Assembly (NCBI GenBank): GCA_015075645.1
Contig: JABTUF010000005.1
Location: 372,001 to 436,000 of the forward strand
DNA: 64,000 bases
Reading direction: 5' to 3'
Source of the DNA: Burkholderiales bacterium
GTDB lineage: Bacteria; Pseudomonadota; Gammaproteobacteria; Burkholderiales; Casimicrobiaceae
The notes beneath the pieces are model-generated. The model ran no database searches, was not told where the DNA came from, and saw only the letters and a program-made list of their open reading frames with translations. A program made the position numbers and the translations under genes. Below, in pieces: positions 39,372 through 57,181 of the stretch (position 1 is its first letter; each line of letters opens with the position of its first letter).

Positions 39372-39563
39372 GACGGTCCTTTCGGCCAGATCGGCCCAAA
39401 AACGTGCACCACGATCGTGTCGCAGCGCACAGGAAGATCATGGCCCCGCGCCACAGGCATTTCAAATAGTCGTTTTGGATCAACTCCATAAAATATTCAG
39501 ATCGGCGGATCTTGCATTGCTGCGCCGCAGCATTCATCATGGGGCCATCACCAGGAACCCCCG

Positions 39564-40484
39564 ATGGAGCTCTATCAGCTCAGAAGCTTCGCCACGGTCG
39601 CCGAACTCGGGCACCTGACCCGGGCCGCCGAGCGCCTCCACGTCAGCCAGCCCGCGGTCTCAGCCCAGATCAAGGCCCTCGAGGACGACCTCGGCCTCGC
39701 GCTGTTCCAGCGCAGTGCTTCCGGCATGGCGCTCACCCCGGCAGGCGCCCGACTGCTGCCGCTCGCGTCCCGGATCATCGGCGCAGCCACCGAGTTGCGC
39801 AGCCGGGCGTCGGCGCTGCGCGGCGAGGTCGCCGGCCACCTGCGCGTCGGCACGCTCGCCGACCCCGAGTTCCTGCGCCTGCCTGACCTGCTCGCGCGCG
39901 CGGTCGAGCGGCACCCGCTCCTCCACCTCGAGTTGCGCCATGAAGTCACCGGGGAGGCGTTCCGCAAGGTGGTCGAGGGCGAACTCGACGCGAGCTTCTA
40001 CTACGGCGAGCTCGCCCACCCTGCGGTCGCTCCGTTCGCGCTCTGCACGGTGAGCTACATCGTCGTCGCGCCTGCAGCCTGGGCGAGCCGGGTTCGCGAC
40101 GACGACTGGGAGAGCGTCGCCGCGCTCCCCTGGGTGATGACCCCGGCGATCAGTTCGCACCATGCGCTCGCGCAGACGCTGTTCGCGGGTCGCGGCCGGG
40201 TGCCCGAGACGATCGTCGAAGCCGACAACGAGACGGTCGTGCGTTCGCTCGTCGTGGCCGGACTGGGTGCCGGCCTGATGCGGGAGGACCTCGCCGACAC
40301 CGCCGTGCGCGCCGGCGACGTGGTCGCGTGGAAGGGTGCGCGCCTCGACACGACGCTCCAGTTCATCGTGCCGCGCGACCGCGCGGACGATCCTGCCATC
40401 GCGGCGCTCGCGGGACTGGTGCGCGACGGCTGGCCGGATGCCCCGCGCGCGGCGGCGGCCGCGAGCGTCGCGGCCGTCGACTGA
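39564..40484 (+). CDS. LysR family transcriptional regulator
   Basis: A 306-residue LysR-type regulator. Winged helix-turn-helix at about 1-60 (MELYQLRSFATVAELGHLTR, HVSQPAVSAQIKALEDDLG) and a type 2 periplasmic-binding-like effector domain at about 90-290. The effector is unknown. As is usual for the family, a divergent gene (39111-39371) shares its upstream region. It is one of three genes set between rpsL and rpoC, which are usually adjacent. Confidence 0.93.
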   Translation: MELYQLRSFATVAELGHLTRAAERLHVSQPAVSAQIKALEDDLGLALFQRSASGMALTPAGARLLPLASRIIGAATELRSRASALRGEVAGHLRVGTLADPEFLRLPDLLARAVERHPLLHLELRHEVTGEAFRKVVEGELDASFYYGELAHPAVAPFALCTVSYIVVAPAAWASRVRDDDWESVAALPWVMTPAISSHHALAQTLFAGRGRVPETIVEADNETVVRSLVVAGLGAGLMREDLADTAVRAGDVVAWKGARLDTTLQFIVPRDRADDPAIAALAGLVRDGWPDAPRAAAAASVAAVD

Positions 40485-40490
40485 CCGTCG

Positions 40491-40865
40491 TCAGGCGGAG
40501 GCCGGCACTTCCTTCGGATTCGGCCCCCAGGCGTTGCTGCCGGGCTGCCCGTCCTGCACGAAGAACCAGATCAGCACGATCGCGCCGACGATCGGGACGA
40601 AGCCGATCAGGAGCCACCAGCCGCTGCGGCCGGTGTCGTGCAGGCGCCGCGCGCCGACCGCGAGATGCGGAATGAACATCGCGAGCGCGAAGAGCGAGGA
40701 GAGCATCCCGTAGCCGCCGTCCGATCCGAACCCGAGCATCCGCTCGATACCCATCAACACGATCTCGATCAGCACGACGAACAGCACGAAATACCAGTAC
40801 TCGCTGCGCCGCGACCGCCCGGAGAACTGCGCGTACTTCCGAAGCGCCATCAGGTACCAGTTCAT
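40491..40865 (-). CDS. DUF805 inner-membrane protein
   Basis: A 124-residue membrane protein of the DUF805 family: MNWYLMALRKYAQFSGRSRR, YWYFVLF, and ARRLHDTGRSGWWLLIGFVP are the family's marks. Four hydrophobic segments are seen. Convergent with lysR, 6 bp between stops. Function is not established for the family. Confidence 0.9.
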   Translation of the reverse strand: MNWYLMALRKYAQFSGRSRRSEYWYFVLFVVLIEIVLMGIERMLGFGSDGGYGMLSSLFALAMFIPHLAVGARRLHDTGRSGWWLLIGFVPIVGAIVLIWFFVQDGQPGSNAWGPNPKEVPASA

Positions 40866-40949
40866 GTCGTCTCCCGTTCCGGCGTCGAGGCCGAAGCGCG
40901 AAGGATAGTCGGCTGCGCCGGCGAGTCAACCCGCCCGGCGCGAGGTTCG

Positions 40950-40985
40950 GAAAAAAACGGGGCCGGCGGTCGCCCGCCGGCCCCC
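40950..40985 (-). terminator. Intrinsic terminator after rpoC
   Basis: Perfect 11-bp stem GGGGCCGGCGG (40959-40969) with CCGCCGGCCCC (40974-40984), tetraloop TCGC, followed on the minus strand by G and seven T. It lies 18 bp past the rpoC stop and ends the rif cluster. Confidence 0.96.
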
Positions 40986-41002
40986 GGTCGATCGAATGCG
41001 CG

Positions 41003-45229
<4,227 letters not shown>

Positions 45230-45255
45230 GTGCGCTTACCTCGTCGTTGTTTCCT

Positions 45256-45388
45256 GGAGGGAAGGGAGAAGGGGAAAGGAGTTCGGGGAAGGGAGAAGGG
45301 GGAAGGGAGAAGGGTGTACGTGCCGATTCGCGTCACCCTTCCCTCTTCCCTCTTCACCCTTCCCTCTTCCCTCTCCCCCCTTCCCCTT
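45256..45388. repeat. GAAGGG-type inverted repeat between rpoB and rpoC
   Basis: The longest member of the family: purine arm 45256-45316 (GGGAGAAGGGGGAAGG-type), 17-bp spacer, pyrimidine arm 45334-45388 starting CACCCTTCCC. The arms are about 55-60 bases each and mostly complementary, and fill the gap in an operon whose genes must be co-transcribed. Confidence 0.88.
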
Positions 45389-45401
45389 GGTCGTTGCCGT
45401 A

Positions 45402-49505
<4,104 letters not shown>

Positions 49506-49670
49506 GGCCGGGGTCGATCCTTGGTTGCGGTCGTTGCTCGAGATGCGATGCCGCACGGCCCATCCCGGGCCGCGCTCGGACTGTCCGGGGGCGTTGCGCC
49601 CCTGGCCTGGTGGCTGGCCTCTACCAGCCGCTGGCGGACGACGCACCGGGGAGGCGCGCCCGACCAAACC

Positions 49671-49733
49671 CGTCTTCCGCAGTCGCGTCGGAAGACGAAG
49701 CACAGGGCGCTCGCGCGGAACGTCCTGTGCTTC
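49671..49733. other. Two back-to-back hairpins in the rplL-rpoB gap
   Basis: CGTCTTCCG (49671-49679) pairs with CGGAAGACG (49689-49697), and GAAGCACAGG (49697-49706) pairs with CCTGTGCTTC (49724-49733). Further short palindromes are GGTAC-TTC-GTACC near 49880 and GGGCG-TT-GCGCCC near 49594. The gap 49506-50004 holds no convincing gene. RNase processing between L7/L12 and RNA polymerase messages is the likely role. Confidence 0.6.
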
Positions 49734-49971
49734 GCCCCCTCGTCACCGAGGGAGCGACGCGCCGAACCGGTCTGGATGCGGCCGATCCGTCCACCATTCC
49801 ATCCCGGGCAGGCAGCCCCGGGACGCTCCAATCATGAAAGCGCCGACCGCGCGACAGGGCGAACCGCCCGCCCCGCGCCCGGTACTTCGTACCTCCGGAA
49901 ATCGACGGGTTCCGCCCGCGAATTCCGCCGCTTCAGCCTCTACGTCAGGCTCTCAGCGTCGTGATTTTTCC

Positions 49972-50003
49972 AAGGCGCGCGGCCGTCAGGCCTTGCGCGC
50001 CTT
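49972..50003 (-). terminator. Hairpin just after rplL, attenuator candidate
   Basis: AAGGCGCGC (49972-49980) pairs with GCGCGCCTT (49995-50003), with an inner GGCC-GTCA-GGCC stem, starting one base after the rplL stop. The following minus-strand sequence is A-rich, not U-rich, so partial read-through to rpoB is expected, like the known rplL-rpoB attenuator of E. coli. Confidence 0.65.
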
Positions 50004-50004
50004 C

Positions 50005-50388
<384 letters not shown>

Positions 50389-50448
50389 CGTGGACTCCTG
50401 GTTTTCGTGGATTCGTGAAAATGTCGTGGAAACGGCGCAGCGACGGCG

Positions 50449-50973
50449 TCAGGCCGCGGCCTTCGCGTCGCGCACGGCGGCGAGCGTCCGGACGAACTTG
50501 CCCGGGACCTCGTTCATCGTGCGGACCAGCTTGGCCACCGGCGCCTGCATCGTGCCCATCAGCTTCGCGATCAGCTCGTCGCGCGACGGCAGCGCCGCCA
50601 GCGCCGTGATGTCCTTCGGAGACATCATCTGGCCCGGCATCGCGCCCGCCGTGATCACGAACTTCTCGTGGCCCTTGGCGAAGTCGTTCAGCACCTTCGC
50701 CACGGCGACCGGGTCGCTGCTGATGCCGTAGGTCAGCGGCCCGACCATGCTGTCGGACAGCTTCTCGAACGGCGTGCCGGCGACCGCGCGGCGCACCAGG
50801 GTGTTCTTGACCACCCTGAAGTAGACCCCGGACGCCCGTGCCTTCGCGCGAAGCTGCGTCATGTCGGAGACCGGCATGCCGCGATTCTCGGCGAGCACGA
50901 TCGCCTGCGCCTTCGCCACCTGACCGGCGACTTCCGCGACGACCGCTTCCTTCTTCTGCAGATCGAGACTCAA
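50449..50973 (-). CDS. rplJ: Ribosomal protein L10
   Basis: L10, base of the L12 stalk, 174 residues. Two starts compete: GTG 50979 sits directly on the GGAGG Shine-Dalgarno sequence, whereas TTG 50973 is five bases from it and gives [18 protein letters not shown], the usual betaproteobacterial L10 N-terminus. I therefore prefer the [22 protein letters not shown] is the rRNA-binding part; the C-terminal helices bind L12. Confidence 0.95.
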   Translation of the reverse strand: MSLDLQKKEAVVAEVAGQVAKAQAIVLAENRGMPVSDMTQLRAKARASGVYFRVVKNTLVRRAVAGTPFEKLSDSMVGPLTYGISSDPVAVAKVLNDFAKGHEKFVITAGAMPGQMMSPKDITALAALPSRDELIAKLMGTMQAPVAKLVRTMNEVPGKFVRTLAAVRDAKAAA

Positions 50974-51189
50974 GTTCACCTCCGTTTCAGGAGACAGGCA
51001 ACAGGTAACAGAGGTCAGTCACGACCCACTGCAACCCACCCGCCTCCATGGCGAGCCGGCTTCGGCCCGTGTGCTCGGCGAACAGCGCCCTCGCACTTGT
51101 TGCGGTGGCCATCGAGTCCAGGAATGTCCTGTTCTGCGAGGGCACCATCTGCGCCGGGCCAGGAGTCAGAGGACAGGAGTCAGAAACTC

Positions 51190-51290
51190 CGACCTCCACA
51201 CCATCGTCCCGTTTTGAGCTTTCGCCCCGGCGGTCTTTGACGGCAGGCCGTTCCAGCGTCGAAACGGCCTTCCCTCAATCCTGCGCAGGC
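51190..51290 (-). promoter_or_regulatory. Putative L10 leader (autoregulatory mRNA element)
   Basis: In the 379-bp gap before rplJ the minus-strand message carries GCCGTCAAAGACC, a kink-turn-like sequence resembling betaproteobacterial rplJ leaders. Just upstream is a stem AGGCCGTT (plus 51245-51252) with AACGGCCT (51263-51270). L10-L12 complex binding here would repress rplJL translation. The rest of the gap holds related GACTCCTG/CAGGAGTC repeat pieces (51162-51190, 51321-51354) and no gene. Confidence 0.55.
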
Positions 51291-51352
51291 ATGCGACATC
51301 ACCACCGACGCCCGCATGCACTGCCAACTGTCAACTGCCAACCGACTCCTGA

Positions 51353-52081
51353 TCAGTGCGCCACGCTCTGCGCGATGTTGAGGCTGACGGGATCGACCCG
51401 CACGCCGGCGCCCATCGTCGAGCTGATGCTGACCTTCTTGAAGTAGATGCCCTTCGTCCCCTGCGGGCGCGCCTTGGACAGGGCGTCGATCAGCGCCGTC
51501 AGGTTGGTCTTGAGCTGGTCGGGCGTGAACGACGCGCGTCCGATCGTGCACTGGACGATGCCGGCCTTGTCGGTGCGGTACTGCACCTGGCCCGCCTTCG
51601 CGTTCCTCACGGCCAGGGCGACGTCCGCCGACACCGTACCGACTTTCGGGTTCGGCATGAGCCCGCGCGGACCGAGGATCTGGCCCAGCTGGCCGACGAC
51701 CTTCATCGCGTCCGGAGAGGCGATGACGACGTCGAAATCCATGAACCCTTCCTTGATCTTCGCGGCGAGGTCGTCGAAACCGACGATGTCGGCGCCGGCG
51801 TCGGTCGCCTGCTTCGCCTTCTCGCCCTGCGCGAACACCGCCACGCGCACCTTCTTGCCGGTGCCGGCGGGCAGCACGACCGAGCCGCGGACGGTCTGGT
51901 CGGACTTCTTCGCGTCGACGCCGAGGTTCACCGCGACGTCCACCGATTCGTCGAACTTGGCGACGGCGGTCTCCTTGACGAGTTTCAGCGCGTCGTCGAC
52001 CGGATACGCCTTGCTGCGGTCCACCTTGCCGCGGACCGCCTTCATGCGCTTCGACAAGCGCGGAGTCTTCTGTTCGGCCAT
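51353..52081 (-). CDS. rplA: Ribosomal protein L1
   Basis: L1, 242 residues, mobile stalk at the E site; in E. coli it also represses rpl[40 protein letters not shown] and [17 protein letters not shown] are typical. ATG 52081 lies 2 bp after rplK. Confidence 0.98.
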   Translation of the reverse strand: MAEQKTPRLSKRMKAVRGKVDRSKAYPVDDALKLVKETAVAKFDESVDVAVNLGVDAKKSDQTVRGSVVLPAGTGKKVRVAVFAQGEKAKQATDAGADIVGFDDLAAKIKEGFMDFDVVIASPDAMKVVGQLGQILGPRGLMPNPKVGTVSADVALAVRNAKAGQVQYRTDKAGIVQCTIGRASFTPDQLKTNLTALIDALSKARPQGTKGIYFKKVSISSTMGAGVRVDPVSLNIAQSVAH

Positions 52082-52083
52082 GA

Positions 52084-52518
52084 TCACTTCACCCCTTCGA
52101 CCGTGATGCCCATCGAGCGGGCGCTGCCGGCGATCGTGCGGACCGCGGCGTCGAGGTCGGCGGCGGTCAGGTCCGGCGTCTTCGTCTTCGCGATCTCCTC
52201 GGCCTGCGCGCGCGTCAGCTTGCCGACCTTGTCGATGTGGGGCTTGGAACTGCCCTTCTCGACCTTGGCGGCCTTCTTGATCAGCACGGTGGCCGGCGGC
52301 GTCTTCATCACGAACGTGAAGCTCTTGTCCGCGTACGCCGTGATCACGACCGGGATCGGCAGCCCGGCTTCCAGCTTCTGCGTCTGGGCGTTGAACGCCT
52401 TGCAGAATTCCATGATGTTGAGTCCGCGCTGGCCGAGCGCGGGACCGATCGGCGGCGAGGGGTTCGCCTTGCCGGCCGGCACCTGAAGCTTGATGAATCC
52501 GACGACTTTCTTCGCCAT
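52084..52518 (-). CDS. rplK: Ribosomal protein L11
   Basis: L11, 144 residues, GTPase-associated centre; needed for stringent factor activation and thiopeptide binding. [20 protein letters not shown] with the mobile Pro segment, and [20 protein letters not shown] at the end, identify it. Purine/pyrimidine inverted repeat in the gap before it. Confidence 0.98.
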   Translation of the reverse strand: MAKKVVGFIKLQVPAGKANPSPPIGPALGQRGLNIMEFCKAFNAQTQKLEAGLPIPVVITAYADKSFTFVMKTPPATVLIKKAAKVEKGSSKPHIDKVGKLTRAQAEEIAKTKTPDLTAADLDAAVRTIAGSARSMGITVEGVK

Positions 52519-52573
52519 TTTCGTCTCCTGCGGGTGCTAGCGGGCGCGACGCGCGCCCTCCCCGGTTGATGCC

Positions 52574-52652
52574 GAGAAGGGGGAAGAGCGAAGGGGGAAG
52601 GGTGTCCGATCCGACTCGATGCACCCTTCTCCCTTCCCTCTTCTCCCTTCCC
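52574..52652. repeat. GAAGGG-type inverted repeat between nusG and rplK
   Basis: Purine arm 52574-52604 and pyrimidine arm 52622-52652, loop 17. The pyrimidine arm is almost the same as the one at 33995-34027 (CACCCTTCTCCCTTCCC, then CTCTTCTCCC), which shows recent common origin or exchange. Confidence 0.88.
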
Positions 52653-52656
52653 GCCT

Positions 52657-53193
52657 TTACGCCTTTTCCACTTGCGCGAAATCCAGTTCCACCGGCGTAG
52701 ACCGGCCGAAGATCGACACCGACACCTTGAGCTTGCTCTTCTCGTAGTTCACGTCCTCGACGTTGCCGTGGAAGTCGGTGAACGGGCCGTCCTTCACGCG
52801 CACCGCCTCGCCGACCTCGAACAGCACCTTCGGACGCGGCTTCTCGGCGCCCTCCTGCACCTGCTGCAGGATCGCGTCGACCTCCTTCTGGGTGATCGGC
52901 GTCGGCCGGTTGGCCGTGCCGCCGACGAACCCCGTCACCTTCGGCGTGCTCTTCACGAGGTGCCACGAGTCGTCGGTCATCTCCATCTCGACGAGCACGT
53001 AACCGGGGAAGAACTTCCGTTCCGAGGTCGCCTTCTGGCCGCCCTTCATCTCGACCACTTCCTCGACCGGCACCAGGATCTGACCGAACTGGTCGGCGAT
53101 CTCCGAGCGCTTGATCCGGTCGGCCAGCGTGCGCTGCACGCTCTTCTCGAAGCCCGAGTAGGCGTGCACCACGTACCACTTCCTCGCGTTCAT
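52657..53193 (-). CDS. nusG: Transcription factor NusG
   Basis: NusG, 178 residues, couples RNA polymerase to Rho or the ribosome. The N-terminal NGN domain ([32 protein letters not shown]) is followed by a KOW domain ([19 protein letters not shown]). ATG 53193 overlaps the secE stop (ATGA). Confidence 0.98.
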   Translation of the reverse strand: MNARKWYVVHAYSGFEKSVQRTLADRIKRSEIADQFGQILVPVEEVVEMKGGQKATSERKFFPGYVLVEMEMTDDSWHLVKSTPKVTGFVGGTANRPTPITQKEVDAILQQVQEGAEKPRPKVLFEVGEAVRVKDGPFTDFHGNVEDVNYEKSKLKVSVSIFGRSTPVELDFAQVEKA

Positions 53194-53537
53194 CCTGCGC
53201 CCCTTCCGGTCGCGAGCTTCACGATCCACGCGAGCAGCGTGTCGACCGAGAACAGGAACAGCGCCATGACGACGACGAAGACGAACACGACCAGCGTCAT
53301 CTGCGTCGTTTCCTTGCGCGAGGGCCAGGCCACGCGGCCGGCCTCCTGCCAGGACTCCTGCGCGAACGCGAAGAACGCCTTGCCCGGCGCGGACAGCCAG
53401 GCGACGCCGGCCGCCGCGGCGAGGCCCGCGAACACCATCAGCACGCGAAGCACGAGCGCGAGGTCCGGGAACGCGTAGTAGCCCCACACGCCCAGCACGA
53501 CGCACCCGAACGCCAGCGCGATCTTTGCCTTGTCCAT
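53190..53537 (-). CDS. secE: Preprotein translocase subunit SecE
   Basis: SecE, 115 residues, clamps SecY in the translocon. Three membrane helices as in proteobacteria; the conserved amphipathic part is [20 protein letters not shown] followed by the last helix. Preceded by a heptamer-repeat element and tRNA-Trp. Confidence 0.97.
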   Translation of the reverse strand: MDKAKIALAFGCVVLGVWGYYAFPDLALVLRVLMVFAGLAAAAGVAWLSAPGKAFFAFAQESWQEAGRVAWPSRKETTQMTLVVFVFVVVMALFLFSVDTLLAWIVKLATGRGAG

Positions 53538-53538
53538 T

Positions 53539-53645
53539 CAGTCGTCAGTTGTCAGTTGTCAGTTGTCAGTTGTCAGTCCATCGACGCTTGCCGACGCCGT
53601 GCTTCGCTCTGCCCCACTGCTGTCAACTGTCAACTGACAACTGAC
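53539..53645. repeat. Heptamer-repeat inverted pair between tRNA-Trp and secE
   Basis: Left arm 53539-53577 is five near-identical CAGTTGT units; right arm 53620-53645 is CTGTCAACTGTCAACTGA-type, inverse of the left. The 42-bp spacer has no feature. Confidence 0.88.
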
Positions 53646-53653
53646 ATCCGTCG

Positions 53654-53729
53654 TGGCAGGCCAGGAGGGAATCGAACCCCCAACCTGCGGTTTTGGAGAC
53701 CGCCGCTCTGCCAATTGAGCTACTGGCCT
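53654..53729 (-). tRNA. tRNA-Trp (CCA)
   Basis: A 76-nt cloverleaf with encoded CCA end. Acceptor AGGCCAG pairs with CTGGCCT; D-arm AGCTCAATTGGCAGAGC; anticodon CCA in GTCTCCAAAAC; T-arm GGTTCGATTCC. Placed between secE and tuf, as is usual in proteobacteria. Confidence 0.97.
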
Positions 53730-53731
53730 GT

Positions 53732-53819
53732 TCAGGAGCCAGTTGTCAGTTGTCGGTTGTCAGTCGCGACGCCGCTGCGCCGCTCTTGCTGCCAACTGCC
53801 AACTGTCAACTGCCAACTG

Positions 53820-53821
<2 letters not shown>
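53732..53821. repeat. Heptamer-repeat hairpin downstream of intact tuf
   Basis: TTCAGGAGCCAGTTGTCAG start, left arm 53740-53764, spacer TCGCGACGCCGCTGCGCCGC, right arm 53791-53821 running into the tuf stop. Its last 70 or so bases are the same as at 34378-34450 beside the damaged tuf. Confidence 0.88.
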
Positions 53822-55010
<1,189 letters not shown>

Positions 55011-55129
55011 CGCTGTCTCTCCGACTCGCTCCTGCGTTGAACTCTCTCCAGGGCCCGCGGCGCCTCGCCGGCGGTCCCCGGGGCGGCTTTCCCGGCCGGA
55101 AGCTGGGGTTTGCTCCCGGCCGCGCTACC

Positions 55130-55204
55130 TGGTGCCCATGGCGCGGATTGAACGCGCGACCTCTCCCTTACCAAGGGAGTGCTCTGCCACTGAGCTACAT
55201 GGGC
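55130..55204 (-). tRNA. tRNA-Thr (GGT)
   Basis: A 75-nt cloverleaf with encoded CCA. Acceptor GCCCATG pairs with CATGGGC; D-arm AGCTCAGTGGCAGAGC; anticodon GGT in CCCTTGGTAAGGG; T-arm GCGTTCAATCC. Cotranscribed ahead of tuf, 119 bp upstream of it. Confidence 0.97.
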
Positions 55205-55331
55205 GTGTCGTCGTCTCGCACGCCACGCCCGTCGGGGCGCGTCCCTGTCCTGCCTTCGCCGCCGCGGCGGGATCCTCCTTCGCCGGCGACCATCACCTCG
55301 CCGGGTCCGCTCCGCGCCCGCCTGCGCGGAC

Positions 55332-55405
55332 TGGAGCGGGTGAAGGGAATCGAACCCTCGTCGTAAGCTTGGAAGGCTTCTGCTCTGCCATTGAGCTACA
55401 CCCGC
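55332..55405 (-). tRNA. tRNA-Gly (TCC)
   Basis: A 74-nt cloverleaf with encoded CCA. Acceptor GCGGGTG pairs with CACCCGC; D-arm AGCTCAATGGCAGAGC; anticodon TCC in the loop CTTCCAA; T-arm GGGTTCGATTCCC. Second tRNA of the operon. Confidence 0.97.
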
Positions 55406-55409
55406 GGTT

Positions 55410-55523
55410 CAGTTGACAGTTGTCAGTTGACAGTTGGCAGTAACTGCGCACCGCAGCCCAGGCAATCGGCGCCGACCCGCCGCGCCTTTACTGCCAACTG
55501 CCAACTGACAACTGACTCCTGAA
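55410..55523. repeat. Heptamer-repeat inverted pair between tRNA-Tyr and tRNA-Gly
   Basis: Left arm 55410-55441 (CAGTTGA-CAGTTGT-CAGTTGA-CAGTTGG), right arm 55490-55518 ending CAACTGACTCCTGAA, the inverse of the TTCAGGAG start seen at 53731. Such a hairpin between two tRNAs could mark a processing site. Confidence 0.88.
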
Positions 55524-55608
<85 letters not shown>

Positions 55609-55620
55609 GCGAAACTCGAA

Positions 55621-55650
55621 ATTCTAGCAGCCGGACGCGGGGGCCGTCAA
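55621..55650 (-). promoter_or_regulatory. Promoter of the tRNA-tuf operon
   Basis: Minus strand TTGACG (55645-55650), 18 bp, TAGAAT (55621-55626) with TG one base upstream of the -10. It lies 12 bp before the mature tRNA-Tyr 5' end, so transcription would start a few bases before it, typical of stable-RNA promoters. Confidence 0.82.
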
Positions 55651-55870
55651 ACCGCGCCGGACTCGCGACGCCGCCGGCCACCGCGCCAGCGTCTCCTTTG
55701 CAATCAAGGGGTTGCCGACTCGACCGGCGGAGGGTCCGGCCGCCAGTGTCGTCCGCCCCCTTCGCCACCCGACTCGCCGCCGCCGAGGCGCGTCCCCCCG
55801 CGGCGGGCGCGTGCGGCCCGCGGGGCGCACGGCATAATCGGGCCGTCACCAGGGATCGGGAGACCGGCCG

Positions 55871-57181
55871 ATGCGTTGCTGCCATGCCGACTTCGCGCTC
55901 GTCGAGGGCGGCGATCGCGGATTCACCGTCGGAATGCCGACGTTCACGTTCGGGTCCGGCGTGCTCGCCGAGGCCGGCGACAACGCGCTCGAGCTCGGCA
56001 TGCGTCGGGTCGCGCTCTACACCGACGCGCGCCTCGCGGGAGGCGAGCACGTCGCGAAGGTGCGCGCGTCGCTCTCCGCGGCGGGCGTCGACGTCGCGGT
56101 CTACGACGCGGTGAAGATCGAGCCCGACGACGCCTCGTTCCGCGACGCCGCGCGTTTCGCGGCCGACGGGCGTTTCGACGGGTACGTGTCGGTCGGCGGC
56201 GGCTCGGTGATGGACACCTGCAAGGTGGCCAACCTCTACGCCGAGCACCCGGCCGAATTCATGGCCTACGTGAACGCGCCGATCGGCGAGGGACGCCGCG
56301 TACCCGGCGCGGTGCGTCCGCACATCGCCTGCCCGACGACGGCGGGCACCGGCTCGGAGACCACCGGCATCGCGATCTTCACGTTGCGCTCGATCAACGC
56401 GAAGACCGGCATCATCTCGCGGCGGCTGATTCCCTCGGTGGCCCTCGTCGACCCCGACGTGACACGATCGCTGCCGGGCGCCGCGGTCGCCGCGACGGGC
56501 TTCGACTGCATGAGCCACGCGCTCGAGTCGATCACCGCGCGCGCGTTCCCGCGCAGGCTCAATCCGGCGAAGGGCGTGCTGCGCCCGGTGTCGCAAGGCG
56601 CGAACGCCTTCTCCGACATGCTCGCGACCGAGGCGTTGAAGCTCGTCGGCGCGTTCCTCGAGCGCGCGGTGCGCGACGCGTCCGACACCGAGGCGCGCAC
56701 CGAGATGATGTATGCGGCGATGCTCGCGGGCATCGCGTTCAACGCCGCCGGCTGCCACCTGCCGCACGGGCTCTCCTACGCGGTGTCGGGGCTCACGAAG
56801 GACTGGCACGTGCCGGGCTACCCCGAAGGCGCGTCGCTCGTGCCGCACGGCATGGCCGTCGTGCTCAACAACCCGTCCGTCTGGCGACACACCGCGCCGG
56901 CGAGCCCCGAACGGCACCTGCACTGCGCGCAGTGCCTCGGCGCCGACGTGCGCGGCGCGGGGCCGGAATTCGCGGGCGAGGCGCTCGCCTCGCGCGTCGT
57001 CTCGCTGATGCGCGCGACCGGCATGCCGAACGGCCTCGCCGCGCTCGGCTTCGACGAGTCGCACGTCGACGCGCTCGCCACCGGCGCGGAGCCGCAGTAC
57101 CGGGTCATCAAGAACGCGCCCGTCGACATCGGGCGCGAAGAGCTCAGGACGCTGTTCCGGGCGGCGTTGCGCTACTGGTAG
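55871..57181 (+). CDS. Iron-containing alcohol dehydrogenase, hydroxyacid-oxoacid transhydrogenase-like
   Basis: A 436-residue group III (iron-type) alcohol dehydrogenase. ATG 55871 follows GGGAG by eight bases. NAD-site GGGSVMDTCK near residue 117 and the metal-binding set DCMSHALES, HLPHGLSYAV and LVPHGMAVV are present. FTFGSGVLAEAGDNALELGM and the Cys-containing SPERHLHCAQCLG insert recall the ADHFE1-type hydroxyacid-oxoacid transhydrogenases, which use 2-oxoglutarate and 4-hydroxybutyrate. The substrate remains a guess. Encoded alone; its last 38 bp overlap the convergent phoR. Confidence 0.85.
   Translation: MRCCHADFALVEGGDRGFTVGMPTFTFGSGVLAEAGDNALELGMRRVALYTDARLAGGEHVAKVRASLSAAGVDVAVYDAVKIEPDDASFRDAARFAADGRFDGYVSVGGGSVMDTCKVANLYAEHPAEFMAYVNAPIGEGRRVPGAVRPHIACPTTAGTGSETTGIAIFTLRSINAKTGIISRRLIPSVALVDPDVTRSLPGAAVAATGFDCMSHALESITARAFPRRLNPAKGVLRPVSQGANAFSDMLATEALKLVGAFLERAVRDASDTEARTEMMYAAMLAGIAFNAAGCHLPHGLSYAVSGLTKDWHVPGYPEGASLVPHGMAVVLNNPSVWRHTAPASPERHLHCAQCLGADVRGAGPEFAGEALASRVVSLMRATGMPNGLAALGFDESHVDALATGAEPQYRVIKNAPVDIGREELRTLFRAALRYW

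Noticed and set aside
39380..39563. A specific promoter or LysR operator in the divergent gap
   Set aside because: The sequence is A/T-richer, but no pair of hexamers with proper spacing stood out on either strand.
55833..55838. CATAAT before the alcohol dehydrogenase as a promoter
   Set aside because: The -35 position holds GTGCGG, and the spacing to the start leaves little support; kept out of the feature list.
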